A stretch of 5,892 nucleotides of DNA from Nitrospirota bacterium (GCA_027415455.1 DAIBSV010000115.1:1-5892); one strand, 5' to 3'; shown: positions 1-5,749, counted from the first letter of the stretch. Program-made: numbers and translations. The notes: generated from the sequence alone by a model not told the origin.

Positions 1-728
1 ATGCCCAGGTCGGCTCCGCTTTCGCGAACAGCCGTCCGCAGGGCGGCAAGGTTCTCCGGGACGGTCGGGTCGGGATGATGGTTCGGGAAGCGGCCGTCGG
101 GCTCCTCGAAAAGGATCGCCATCTCGACCCCCAGCGGCGTATAGAGCTGCCGGGCCACCAGTCCCGCCGTCGCATTTCCGCAATCGACGACGACCCGGAG
201 AGGCCTTTCTCCCAGGAGGGGAAGACGCCCGAACTGTCCGGAGACCTCCTTGACGTAATCGGCCAGGACCGGCCGGTCCGTCCGGGTTCCCGGGGGGCCG
301 GCGAAGGGAGAGGGGGGCTCTTCGGCAAAGAGTTCAGCCCGGCGGCGGATTTCCGCGATCGCCTCTCCGTAGATCGTCTCCCGTCCTATGGCCAGCTTGA
401 TGCCGTTGTCGGGGGCGGGATTGTGGCTGGCTGTTACCATGACCCCCCCGTCCACGGGAAGATTGAAGAGGGACCAGTACAGGAGCGGGGTCGGGACGGT
501 CCCGATCCCGCTCACGGAGATCCCCGAGGCGAGAAGGGTCTCCGACAGCGTACGGGCGATCCGGGGGGAGGTGAGCCGCACGTCCTGTCCCAGGGCGATG
601 GTCCGGGCTCCGCGTTCGCGGAGGACGGAGGCCAGGGCGAGGCCGATGGCGCGGACCGTTTCGTCTGAGAGATCCCGTTCGGCGTTGCCCCGGATGTCGT
701 ACTCCCGGAAGATGCCACCGTTGATCAT
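1..728 (-). CDS. algC: Phosphomannomutase/phosphoglucomutase, AlgC type (C-terminus outside window)
   Basis: Interconverts mannose-6-P and mannose-1-P, and in this family usually also glucose-6-P and glucose-1-P, in the cytoplasm; it feeds GDP-mannose synthesis. The visible 242 codons are open throughout. They start MINGGIFREYDIRG, the typical N-terminus of alpha-D-phosphohexomutases. GTVPTP lies at residues 76-81, and the active-site loop TASHNP at 99-104 has phosphoserine Ser101, followed by NGIK at 108-111. The FPNHHPDPTVPEN stretch near residue 220 resembles AlgC rather than the E. coli ManB/CpsG form. The window ends just before the expected Mg-binding DGDGDR loop, so the metal site and the C-terminal domains cannot be checked. 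The ATG overlaps the TGA of manC by four bases, and a purine-rich GGGAGGGAGGGG run inside the manC end serves as SD, which points to translational coupling. The family call is secure; dual mannose/glucose specificity is inferred. Confidence 0.95.
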   Translation of the reverse strand, partial: MINGGIFREYDIRGNAERDLSDETVRAIGLALASVLRERGARTIALGQDVRLTSPRIARTLSETLLASGISVSGIGTVPTPLLYWSLFNLPVDGGVMVTASHNPAPDNGIKLAIGRETIYGEAIAEIRRRAELFAEEPPSPFAGPPGTRTDRPVLADYVKEVSGQFGRLPLLGERPLRVVVDCGNATAGLVARQLYTPLGVEMAILFEEPDGRFPNHHPDPTVPENLAALRTAVRESGADLG

Positions 729-2212
729 GCCCCTCCCTCCCGGGGAACCGGAGGAGCGAAGGAGGCCGGAATTTCCTCGGTCCGGCGGTAGTCGTCGTGA
801 AACCGGATGATGTCGTCCTCTTCGAGGTACTCTCCGTTCTGGACCTCGATGACGACCAGGGGAACCTTCCCCGGATTCTCGATCCGGTGGCGGGTGGCCT
901 TGGGAATGTCGACGCTCTGGTTGGTATGGAGGAAGATCTCCTCCTCTCCCAGGGTCACCCTGGCCGTTCCGGCGATGACCACCCAGTGCTCGGAACGGTG
1001 GAGATGCATCTGGAGGGAGAGGCGGGCGCCGGGGTTGACGGTCACGCTTTTCAGCTTGTACATGGGACCCTGGTCGAGTACGGTGTACCGGCCCCAGGGA
1101 CGGTGGGTCGTCCGGTGCTCCTGGGCTTCCACGGCGTTGCGCTCGCGGAGGTGGGAGACCACCTCCCGGACCTCCTGGGCCCGGTCCTTGGGGCAGATCA
1201 GCGTGGCGTCGTCGGTGTCGACAACGATCATGTCGCGGACTCCCAGGACCGCCACAACGCGCTTGTCGGCCTGGATGATCGAGTTCTCGGTGTCGATGAC
1301 GACCGCGTTCCCCCGGACGACATTGCCGTGGCCGTCCCTGGGCGCGATGTCGTCCAGGGCCGACCAGGATCCCACATCCTTCCAGTCGATAGGGCCCGAG
1401 AGGGACCAGACCCGGGAGGAGCGCTCCATAAGGCCGTAATCGATGGAGAGGGGAGATGTCCGGCGGTAGAAATGGTCGATCGCCCGCCGCTCGCCGGGGG
1501 TGCCCAGGGCGACCCGGACCTCGTTTATGGAGGCGGATAGTTCCGGCTGTGTCAGGGCCAGCTCCTCGAAAAAGGTTCCGACGGCGAAGACGAACATCCC
1601 CGAGTTCCAGAGGTGGCGGCCCCCCTCGAGGAAGGCCCGGGCCTTCTCGCGGTCGGGTTTTTCCACGAAGCGGGCGACTTTCCGGGCGCTGAAGAGTCCG
1701 GTCGAAAAGGCGGGAAGCTCCTCGCCCAGCTCGAGATAGCCGAACCCCGTCTCCGGCCGGTGGGGCGGGATCCCGAAGGTGACCAGCACCTTCTCGTCCC
1801 TTGCCATGACGGCGGCGTGCTGGACGAGGGCCAGAAAGTGGTCCTGGGGACCGATCAGGTGGTCGGAGGCCATGACGGCGACCACCGCATCGGGATCCTC
1901 CCGGGCGATCAGGAGGGAGGCCAGGGCGATGGCGGGAAGGGTGTTGAGGGAGCGTGGCTCCACCACCAGACGGCACTGGCGTCCCTCTCCCCCGTTCATG
2001 GACTGCAGGATCCTGCGCGTCTCGGAGGCGTGGGTCGATCCCACCACGAGGGCGATCCGGTCCTCGGGCACGAGAGGAAGGATTCGCTCGACCGTCCGGG
2101 CGAGAAGGGACTCGGAGCCTTCGAAGGCGAGGAACTGTTTTGGAAAGAGCTCCCGGCTCATGGGCCAGAAGCGCGTGCCGGATCCCCCGGCCATGATGAT
2201 GCTGTAGAGCAT
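725..2212 (-). CDS. manC: Bifunctional mannose-1-phosphate guanylyltransferase / mannose-6-phosphate isomerase (type II PMI)
   Basis: Makes GDP-mannose from mannose-1-P and GTP. The C-terminal domain isomerises fructose-6-P to mannose-6-P, so with the downstream mutase the operon covers the whole route. The 495 aa length fits the AlgA/ManC/XanB family (about 480). The N-terminal nucleotidyltransferase shows the pyrophosphorylase signature MAGGSGTRFWPMSR (7-20) with Lys25 in PKQ, MASDH at 114-118, FVEKPD at 182-187, WNSGMF at 202-207, SIDYGLME at 256-263 and WKDVGSW at 277-283. The C-terminal cupin-type isomerase (about 370-476) shows RPWGRY, QMHLHRSEHW (401-410) and GEYLEEDDIIR (460-470). The first and third His of the HxH metal motif are kept; the middle position is Leu where many homologues have His. 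The chosen ATG has a modest AAGGGA upstream. A second Met at residue 7 would cut into the conserved first strand, so it is unlikely to be the start. First gene of the operon. Confidence 0.97.
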   Translation of the reverse strand: MLYSIIMAGGSGTRFWPMSRELFPKQFLAFEGSESLLARTVERILPLVPEDRIALVVGSTHASETRRILQSMNGGEGRQCRLVVEPRSLNTLPAIALASLLIAREDPDAVVAVMASDHLIGPQDHFLALVQHAAVMARDEKVLVTFGIPPHRPETGFGYLELGEELPAFSTGLFSARKVARFVEKPDREKARAFLEGGRHLWNSGMFVFAVGTFFEELALTQPELSASINEVRVALGTPGERRAIDHFYRRTSPLSIDYGLMERSSRVWSLSGPIDWKDVGSWSALDDIAPRDGHGNVVRGNAVVIDTENSIIQADKRVVAVLGVRDMIVVDTDDATLICPKDRAQEVREVVSHLRERNAVEAQEHRTTHRPWGRYTVLDQGPMYKLKSVTVNPGARLSLQMHLHRSEHWVVIAGTARVTLGEEEIFLHTNQSVDIPKATRHRIENPGKVPLVVIEVQNGEYLEEDDIIRFHDDYRRTEEIPASFAPPVPREGGA

Positions 2213-2265
2213 GGCATTCCCTTCGAGGAGATTGAGGGGCAGGTTGCGATTCTTTACGGGAACCT

Positions 2266-2295
2266 ATTATCTGTCGAATGGGCGGACAAAGACAA
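2266..2295 (-). promoter_or_regulatory. Candidate sigma70 promoter of the manC-algC operon
   Basis: Read on the minus strand, TTGTCT (2295-2290, 4/6 to the -35 consensus) is followed after 18 bases by GATAAT (2271-2266, 5/6 to TATAAT). Transcription would start near 2259, giving a leader of about 47 bases before the manC ATG. The position is right for the operon, and no better -10 is seen nearer the gene. The -35 is imperfect and the spacing slightly long, so this is a plausible but unproven promoter. Confidence 0.45.
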
Positions 2296-2379
2296 GGGAG
2301 GAACGAAGAAGTCAGGCGCCAACTTTTTGCGGGGGAAGAGAAGACACGGGCCGGGACAAATAGGCAGAAGATACGTCCC

Positions 2380-2417
2380 CTTCCATCCGGCTCGGGACAG
2401 CTTTCACCGGATGGAAG
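2380..2417. repeat. Perfect 11-bp inverted repeat upstream of manC
   Basis: CTTCCATCCGG (2380-2390) and its exact reverse complement CCGGATGGAAG (2407-2417) are separated by 16 bases. Neither strand has a T-run after the stem, so it is not a typical intrinsic terminator. It lies between the terminator of the 58-aa gene and the manC promoter, about 85 bases upstream of that -35. It could be a dimeric-regulator operator or an RNA stem in any read-through transcript. The symmetry is seen directly; the function is unknown. Confidence 0.6.
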
Positions 2418-2448
2418 AGGTTATCCATGCGAAAAGATGAAGGGTTCG

Positions 2449-2474
2449 AAAAAAGACCCGGTCGGAAATCCGGG
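2449..2474 (-). terminator. Probable intrinsic terminator after the 58-aa gene
   Basis: On the minus strand, CCCGG (2474-2470), an 8-base loop, CCGGG (2461-2457), then TC and six Ts (2454-2449). It begins three bases after the TGA of the small ORF. The stem is only 5 bp, so strength is uncertain, but its position and the T-run fit a terminator that insulates the small gene from manC. Confidence 0.5.
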
Positions 2475-2476
2475 AC

Positions 2477-2653
2477 TCAGATTCCCATGGCTCTCTGTAG
2501 TCCTGCCAGAAAACGGGAAAGAAAGGTAGGTTTTTTTGCCCGGGAGGTTTTTTCGATGGCCGCGAGAAGGCTTCCATCCATTGGAAAGAAACTTTGCACC
2601 AATCCGTCTTTCTGAAGAAAGACCACAGGGTTGTTCTTCAAGAGCCTGCCCAT
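2477..2653 (-). CDS. Probable small protein of unknown function, 58 aa
   Basis: I do not recognise this protein. It begins MGRLLKNNPVVF and ends QRAMGI, is basic (9 Lys/Arg against 3 Asp/Glu), has no Cys and no clear membrane span. Its C-terminal third (FLSRFLAGLQRAMGI) could form an amphipathic helix. Support comes from its signals: a consensus GGAGGT Shine-Dalgarno (2664-2659) five bases before the ATG, a TTGACT/TACAAA promoter about 160 bases upstream, and a hairpin with T-run starting three bases after the stop. It therefore looks like a self-contained monocistronic unit ahead of the manC operon. An overlapping 62-codon ORF on the other strand (2427-2615) has weaker signals. The leader is about 150 bases, unusually long, so the transcript could act mainly as an RNA or be controlled at the leader. 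It is short enough to be missed by standard gene callers. Confidence 0.55.
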   Translation of the reverse strand: MGRLLKNNPVVFLQKDGLVQSFFPMDGSLLAAIEKTSRAKKPTFLSRFLAGLQRAMGI

Positions 2654-2763
2654 GTCGGACCTCCGTTCTGCATCGGGATATGAGAAATCGAAAACTGATT
2701 TTTTTCCATCCCTATTCTTCCGCCTCCACTCCTCCCGACTAAAGAGCGGAACCCAAGGGAAAC

Positions 2764-2790
2764 GATTGAATCCTTACGAAATTTTCAATC
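2764..2790 (-). promoter_or_regulatory. Hairpin near the 5' end of the 58-aa gene leader
   Basis: GATTGAA (2764-2770) and TTCAATC (2784-2790) are exact inverted repeats with a 13-base loop. The hairpin lies some 15 bases into the transcript predicted from the promoter at 2840-2813. There is no T-run directly after it. It could protect the 5' end or form part of a structured leader; no known riboswitch class is recognised. Confidence 0.35.
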
Positions 2791-2812
2791 TTTTAGTATT
2801 TTATTTTCTTTA

Positions 2813-2840
2813 TTTGTACCACAAAAACATCATTAGTCAA
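2813..2840 (-). promoter_or_regulatory. Candidate sigma70 promoter for the 58-aa gene
   Basis: Minus-strand TTGACT (2840-2835, 5/6) is followed after 16 bases by TACAAA (2818-2813, 4/6), then AT-rich DNA. The predicted start near 2806 leaves about 150 bases of leader before the ATG at 2653. The -35 sits inside an imperfect palindrome, CATTA (2831-2835) and TAATG (2844-2848), which could be an operator. Confidence 0.45.
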
Positions 2841-3416
2841 TATTAATGCATAACTCTGCGTGGAAAAGAAGGATTTCAAACCGGGATCGACGAAGGGGGC
2901 AACGGTGGCCGGAGGATGCGGGGCTCCGACATGGTCGCAAGGACCGGGCCCTTTGATCCGGGGACCTTCATGCGGCGTGACCCGGAGCCGGCATCGATCC
3001 GACGGAAAAGAGACTGGAAGAGGGAGGAAGGTGGCCAACGGCCCGATGGCGGAAGGCTGCGGAGGAGGGGAAACGAGGATCGGACGCGGTCGGAGGAGAG
3101 CGGAACGGAAGTTGTGGGGGCGGGGTTTTGTCGAAAGGATCGGTAGGGAGCGGAGAAGGTCATGGCCCGAGAGATTGCACCGTGCCCCTGGCGATTCGCG
3201 AGATCCTCCGCTCATCCTGCAGAGAGAATCCCAGGGCGGGAAGATTCGGCCTTCGCAGGAATCGAGAAGGCCCGGGAGCTCCTGATTGTCGGCGTCCTGG
3301 AGCGGGACTTCCGGCAAGGAATGCGGTTGTCCGGGCACTTCTTTGGATCGGTCTTCCGGAACGAGGGCCTGGCGTTCCCCCTCCCCTTCTGAGCTCTCTG
3401 ACCCAGGTAACCGGAG
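2841..3416. other. Gene-poor, purine-skewed GC-rich stretch
   Basis: No conserved gene, tRNA, rRNA or mobile-element signature is seen. Open frames on both strands (for example 2860-3285 and 3128-3484 plus, 2793-3338 and 2876-3163 minus) give Arg/Gly/Pro/Ser-rich, low-order translations typical of non-coding GC-rich DNA. The plus strand is strongly purine-biased: 93 of the 120 bases at 3001-3120 are A or G. The only ORF here with any supporting signal is 3162-3392 on the plus strand (76 aa, GGAG six bases before the ATG, GC-rich third positions in its second half); it resembles nothing I know and is treated as a hunting lead rather than a gene. Confidence 0.5.
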
Positions 3417-3614
3417 TCAGGGACGGCGGGGAGTTCGGCTCGGAACGGGAATCGGCAGGAGGGCCGGCCGCCCGGCGCCTTTGACAAAAGGCCTCCGGAA
3501 GAGGTCGGCGAGGTTCGTCTCCCGGTAACCCTTCCGGGAGCGATCTGCCGGAGGGGGTACCGTTCCGGAGCCCGGGAGGAGGATCCATCGTTTGAGGGCG
3601 GGAAGCGTGTTCAT
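3417..3614 (-). CDS. Possible small basic protein of unknown function, 65 aa
   Basis: I do not recognise this protein. It starts MNTLPALKRWILLPGSGTVP and is rich in Pro (12) and Arg (10) with only 3 acidic residues, so it is strongly cationic; there is no membrane segment. The main support is a very good Shine-Dalgarno, AAGGAG, six bases before the ATG (at about 3626-3621), and a promoter with a perfect TTGACA about 130 bases upstream (3748-3721). The same frame continues upstream to an ATG at 3662, but the internal ATG has the far better ribosome site. The stop codon lies inside a small hairpin (3398-3420) without a T-run. It lies downstream of the SDR gene on the same strand but has its own promoter. 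The Pro/Arg-rich C-terminal half could be chance translation of GC-rich DNA, so only the initiation region is well supported. It could also be a leader peptide or part of an RNA gene. Confidence 0.4.
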   Translation of the reverse strand: MNTLPALKRWILLPGSGTVPPPADRSRKGYRETNLADLFRRPFVKGAGRPALLPIPVPSRTPRRP

Positions 3615-3667
3615 GGCGGTCTCCTTTTTGTCCCTTTGGAAGCGGACTCTGATCCCGGCCATTTTTT

Positions 3668-3691
3668 AATGGGAGACGGCCGGGTCTCATT
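3668..3691 (-). promoter_or_regulatory. Hairpin in the leader of the 65-aa ORF
   Basis: GAGAC (3673-3677) pairs with GTCTC (3684-3688) around a 6-base loop, and AAT (3668-3670) with ATT (3689-3691) extends the stem after a two-base bulge. In the minus-strand transcript it falls between the predicted start near 3714 and the SD at about 3626-3621. A short T-run follows on the plus strand (3698-3702), so a weak plus-strand terminator is an alternative reading. Confidence 0.3.
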
Positions 3692-3720
3692 GGCGAGTTT
3701 TTACCACTCAATTCATTTTT

Positions 3721-3748
3721 AACATAACACTTGATTATGCATTGTCAA
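3721..3748 (-). promoter_or_regulatory. Candidate sigma70 promoter for the 65-aa ORF
   Basis: Minus-strand TTGACA (3748-3743, perfect) is followed after 16 bases by TATGTT (3726-3721, 4/6), with an A/T-rich segment upstream that could act as an UP element. The start would be near 3714. The -35 overlaps the near-palindrome CATTG-T-CAATG (3740-3750). The promoter lies just beyond the SDR stop codon, so the small unit can be transcribed independently of that gene. Confidence 0.55.
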
Positions 3749-3812
3749 TGGAATATGGATTTGAATTTTTATAGACTGTTTGGGACAAGGATCGCAGATG
3801 TTTCCATGCAGG

Positions 3813-4559
3813 CTATTTCGCGGACAAAAGCCTGAGAAGCCTGTCTCCGAGGCGCGGCGGGAGGAGAGCCAGCGTCCGGACGAGAAGGACCAGCGGCAGG
3901 GGAAACTCGATCCTGGCGCGCCCCCGGTCGATGCCGGAACGGATCCGGAGAGCCGCATCCGGGGCTTTGAGGAGAAAGGGCATGGGGTAAGAGTTCCGGC
4001 GGGTCATCTCTGTGGCGACATATCCCGGATTGACGAGGGAGACGGTCACTCCGAAGGGCTCGGCCTCGTAGCGGATGGCGTCGGTCCAGGCGGAGAGGGC
4101 GGCCTTCGAGGCACAGTAGGCGCCGGCCTTCGGGAGCCCCCGGTATCCGGCCAGGCTCCCCACCACCGCGATCCGTCCCCGTCCCTCCTTCTTCAGGGAC
4201 GGAAGGAAGGGAAGAACGGTGTTGAGGACCCCCAGCACATTGGTCGCAAGGACCGCTTCCATCGCCCGGAGATCGTTGCCTTCCTCTTCTCCCCGCACCC
4301 CGGCGTTGGCCAGAATGAGGTCGGGAGGGCCGGAGCTCTCGAGAACCTCCCGCGAAAGAGCTTCCATCCGGCTCCTGTCGCGAACGTCGGCTTCGTGAAG
4401 GACGGGGTTCGCTCCCCGTTCGACGAGAATGGGGGCGAGGGTCTTCAGGCGGTCGGAGCGGCGGGCGACGAGGTGGAGTGTGACCCCGGGTTCGGCGTAG
4501 AGACGGGCGAGAGCCCATCCGAGGCCGGAGGAGGCTCCCGTCACGAGAATGTTTGACAT
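3813..4559 (-). CDS. SDR family NAD(P)-dependent oxidoreductase
   Basis: A classical short-chain dehydrogenase/reductase of 248 aa, the usual length, forming one Rossmann domain in the cytoplasm. The dinucleotide-binding TGASSGLG is at residues 7-14, NAG at 85-87, and the catalytic tetrad is Asn107, Ser135, Tyr148 and Lys152 (YCASK). NPGYVATEM follows at 178-186. Arg33-Arg34 after the second strand favour NADP(H) over NAD(H). The C-terminal part, with PMPFLLKAPDAALRIRSGI, FPLPLVLLVRTLALLP and a basic end, resembles the general reductase branch near YqjQ/DltE. The substrate cannot be told from sequence. The ATG is preceded by GGAGG (4569-4565) at five bases. It is divergent from era. No clear terminator follows; the next minus-strand promoter begins about 65 bases after its stop. 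Confidence 0.93.
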   Translation of the reverse strand: MSNILVTGASSGLGWALARLYAEPGVTLHLVARRSDRLKTLAPILVERGANPVLHEADVRDRSRMEALSREVLESSGPPDLILANAGVRGEEEGNDLRAMEAVLATNVLGVLNTVLPFLPSLKKEGRGRIAVVGSLAGYRGLPKAGAYCASKAALSAWTDAIRYEAEPFGVTVSLVNPGYVATEMTRRNSYPMPFLLKAPDAALRIRSGIDRGRARIEFPLPLVLLVRTLALLPPRLGDRLLRLLSAK

Positions 4560-4711
4560 GTGGTCCTCCGGAGAGGGACGAGGAGAAGGTCATGTCCCGG
4601 CGATGGAAAAAGACGGGCCGTTCGGTTACCCTGATAGAGCAGTATAGATCATCCCGCACCGTCTCTCCCACCGGGGGGAGCCTTCGGCGGGATATTTCCA
4701 GGACGGGTCGA
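4560..4711. promoter_or_regulatory. Divergent SDR/era intergenic region with weak promoter-like elements
   Basis: Starting the SDR at 4559 and era at 4712 leaves 152 bases that must drive both genes. The clearest signal is a -10-like TATACT on the minus strand (4646-4641, 5/6), overlapping TATAGA on the plus strand (4643-4648, 4/6); neither has a good -35 at normal spacing. The local ATA, AGA and TCA triplets are unlike the coding DNA nearby, which fits a non-coding spacer. If era instead starts at 4592 (ATG with GGAG six bases upstream), most of this region would be coding. Confidence 0.35.
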
Positions 4712-5716
4712 ATGGCGAAGCGCGCGGGCAAGGCCGGACAGGGTCCGGAAAAAATTCTCGAAGAACTCCGGGAGATCCGTCCGGAGGCGGAAACAGAAGT
4801 CGGGAAGCGGGCCGGGTTCGTGGCCGTGGTGGGGCTTCCCAATGCGGGCAAGTCGACTCTGGTCAACGCCCTGGTGGGAGAAAAGGTCTCCGCCGTGAGC
4901 CCCACTCCCCAGACCACCCGCACCCTCATCCGGGGGATCCTGAACGAATCCCGGGGGCAGATCGTCTTTCTCGACACTCCGGGATTCCATACCTCCGGAC
5001 CGCTTCTGAACCAGCGGATGGGAGAGCGCCTTCGGGAGGCCCTGGAGGAGGCCCACGTCATCCTGTGGGTCGCCGACATGTCCTCCCGGAAGCGGGACCG
5101 GGACTGGGAGCGGTTCCAGGGTTTCATGGCCTCCGGCCGCACCCGCAAGCCTCTGGTGGTCGCCCTCACCAAGATGGATCGCCTCGGTCCCTCCAACATG
5201 ATCCCCGTTCTCCTCGAATTCGAGAAGGAGATGGCCCGAAACGGCGTGGAAGGGGAGATCGTCCCGATCTCGGGTCTCAAGGAGATGAACCTCGATCCTT
5301 TGAAGGAGCTTCTCTTCCGGCACCTTCCGGAGGGGGAGCCAATCTTCGATCCGGAATGGTACACCAGCCAGACGATGCGGGAGATGGTCCGGGAGATCGT
5401 CCAGGAAAAGATCTTTTCCCTGCTCTACCAGGAGGTCCCCCACCAGTGCGCCGTTCTGGTCGAGGAGTTCCAGGAACCGGAGGGTTCGGAGAAGACCACC
5501 CGGATCGAAGGATCGATCCTGGTGGAGCGGGATTCCCAGAAGGGGATCGTGGTGGGGGCCCGCGGCGAAACAATCCGGACGATCAGCGAGCGGGCGCGCA
5601 AGGAGATCGAGGCGCTGACGGGAACCCCCGTCTTCCTCCGGCTGACTGTTCGGGTCGTCCCCGACTGGCGGGACCGGCCCTCCGTCCTCCGGGACCTGGG
5701 GTATCTGTCCGAGTGA
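4712..5716 (+). CDS. era: Ribosome-assembly GTPase Era
   Basis: Era binds the 3' end of 16S rRNA and checks 30S maturation. From this start it is 334 aa. The GTPase domain has the P-loop GLPNAGKST at residues 41-49, switch I PTPQTTR at 64-70, DTPGFH at 88-93, TKMD at 153-156 (often NKxD) and SGLKE in place of the common SAxxG near 187. The C-terminal KH RNA-binding domain follows, with EVPHQCAVLVEEF, IVERDSQKG-like ILVERDSQKG and the GxxG loop GARG at 282-285, ending DLGYLSE. Conserved Era begins at about residue 33 (AGFVAVVG). The ATG at 4712 (AGGA eight bases upstream) is nearest and leaves room for the divergent promoters. An in-frame ATG at 4592 has a better SD (AGGAG) and would add 40 unconserved-looking residues. 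The family is certain; the start is about 60:40. Confidence 0.95.
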   Translation: MAKRAGKAGQGPEKILEELREIRPEAETEVGKRAGFVAVVGLPNAGKSTLVNALVGEKVSAVSPTPQTTRTLIRGILNESRGQIVFLDTPGFHTSGPLLNQRMGERLREALEEAHVILWVADMSSRKRDRDWERFQGFMASGRTRKPLVVALTKMDRLGPSNMIPVLLEFEKEMARNGVEGEIVPISGLKEMNLDPLKELLFRHLPEGEPIFDPEWYTSQTMREMVREIVQEKIFSLLYQEVPHQCAVLVEEFQEPEGSEKTTRIEGSILVERDSQKGIVVGARGETIRTISERARKEIEALTGTPVFLRLTVRVVPDWRDRPSVLRDLGYLSE

Positions 5717-5718
5717 GC

Positions 5719-5741
5719 CTCCCCCGGAGCAATCGGGGGGG
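5719..5741 (+). promoter_or_regulatory. Hairpin between era and recO covering the recO ribosome site
   Basis: CTCCCCCG (5719-5726) pairs with CGGGGGGG (5734-5741) around a 7-base loop, with one G-U wobble. There is no T-run, so it is not a standard terminator. The 3' arm is the G-rich run that would serve as the recO Shine-Dalgarno, so the stem may reduce or couple recO translation to ribosomes finishing era, whose stop is three bases upstream. Confidence 0.4.
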
Positions 5742-5749
5742 ATGAGGCG

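Noticed and set aside
2427..2615. 62-codon plus-strand ORF antisense to the 58-aa gene
   Set aside because: Only a GAGG upstream, no promoter or terminator on that strand; the opposite strand has all of these.
2793..3338. 181-codon minus-strand ORF in the gene desert
   Set aside because: Pro/Ser/Arg-rich with no motif and no ribosome site; it ends by reading through the AT-rich promoter island.
3398..3420. Hairpin over the stop codon of the 65-aa ORF as a terminator
   Set aside because: The stem is about 7 bp with a wobble and no T-run follows on the minus strand, so it does not meet intrinsic-terminator criteria.
3160..3711. 183-codon minus-strand ORF overlapping the 65-aa ORF
   Set aside because: Its start has no Shine-Dalgarno, while the AAGGAG inside it is correctly placed for the 65-aa frame; composition is low-order.
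4361..4374. 14-base match CTTCCATCCGGCTC to the inverted-repeat arm at 2380
   Set aside because: It lies in the coding part of the SDR gene, so it is most likely coincidental; only the nine-base core is kept as a weak observation.
3769..5364. 531-codon minus-strand ORF
   Set aside because: It overlaps the SDR in another frame and era in antisense. Its translation is Arg/Ser/Pro-rich without motifs, a typical shadow ORF in GC-rich DNA.
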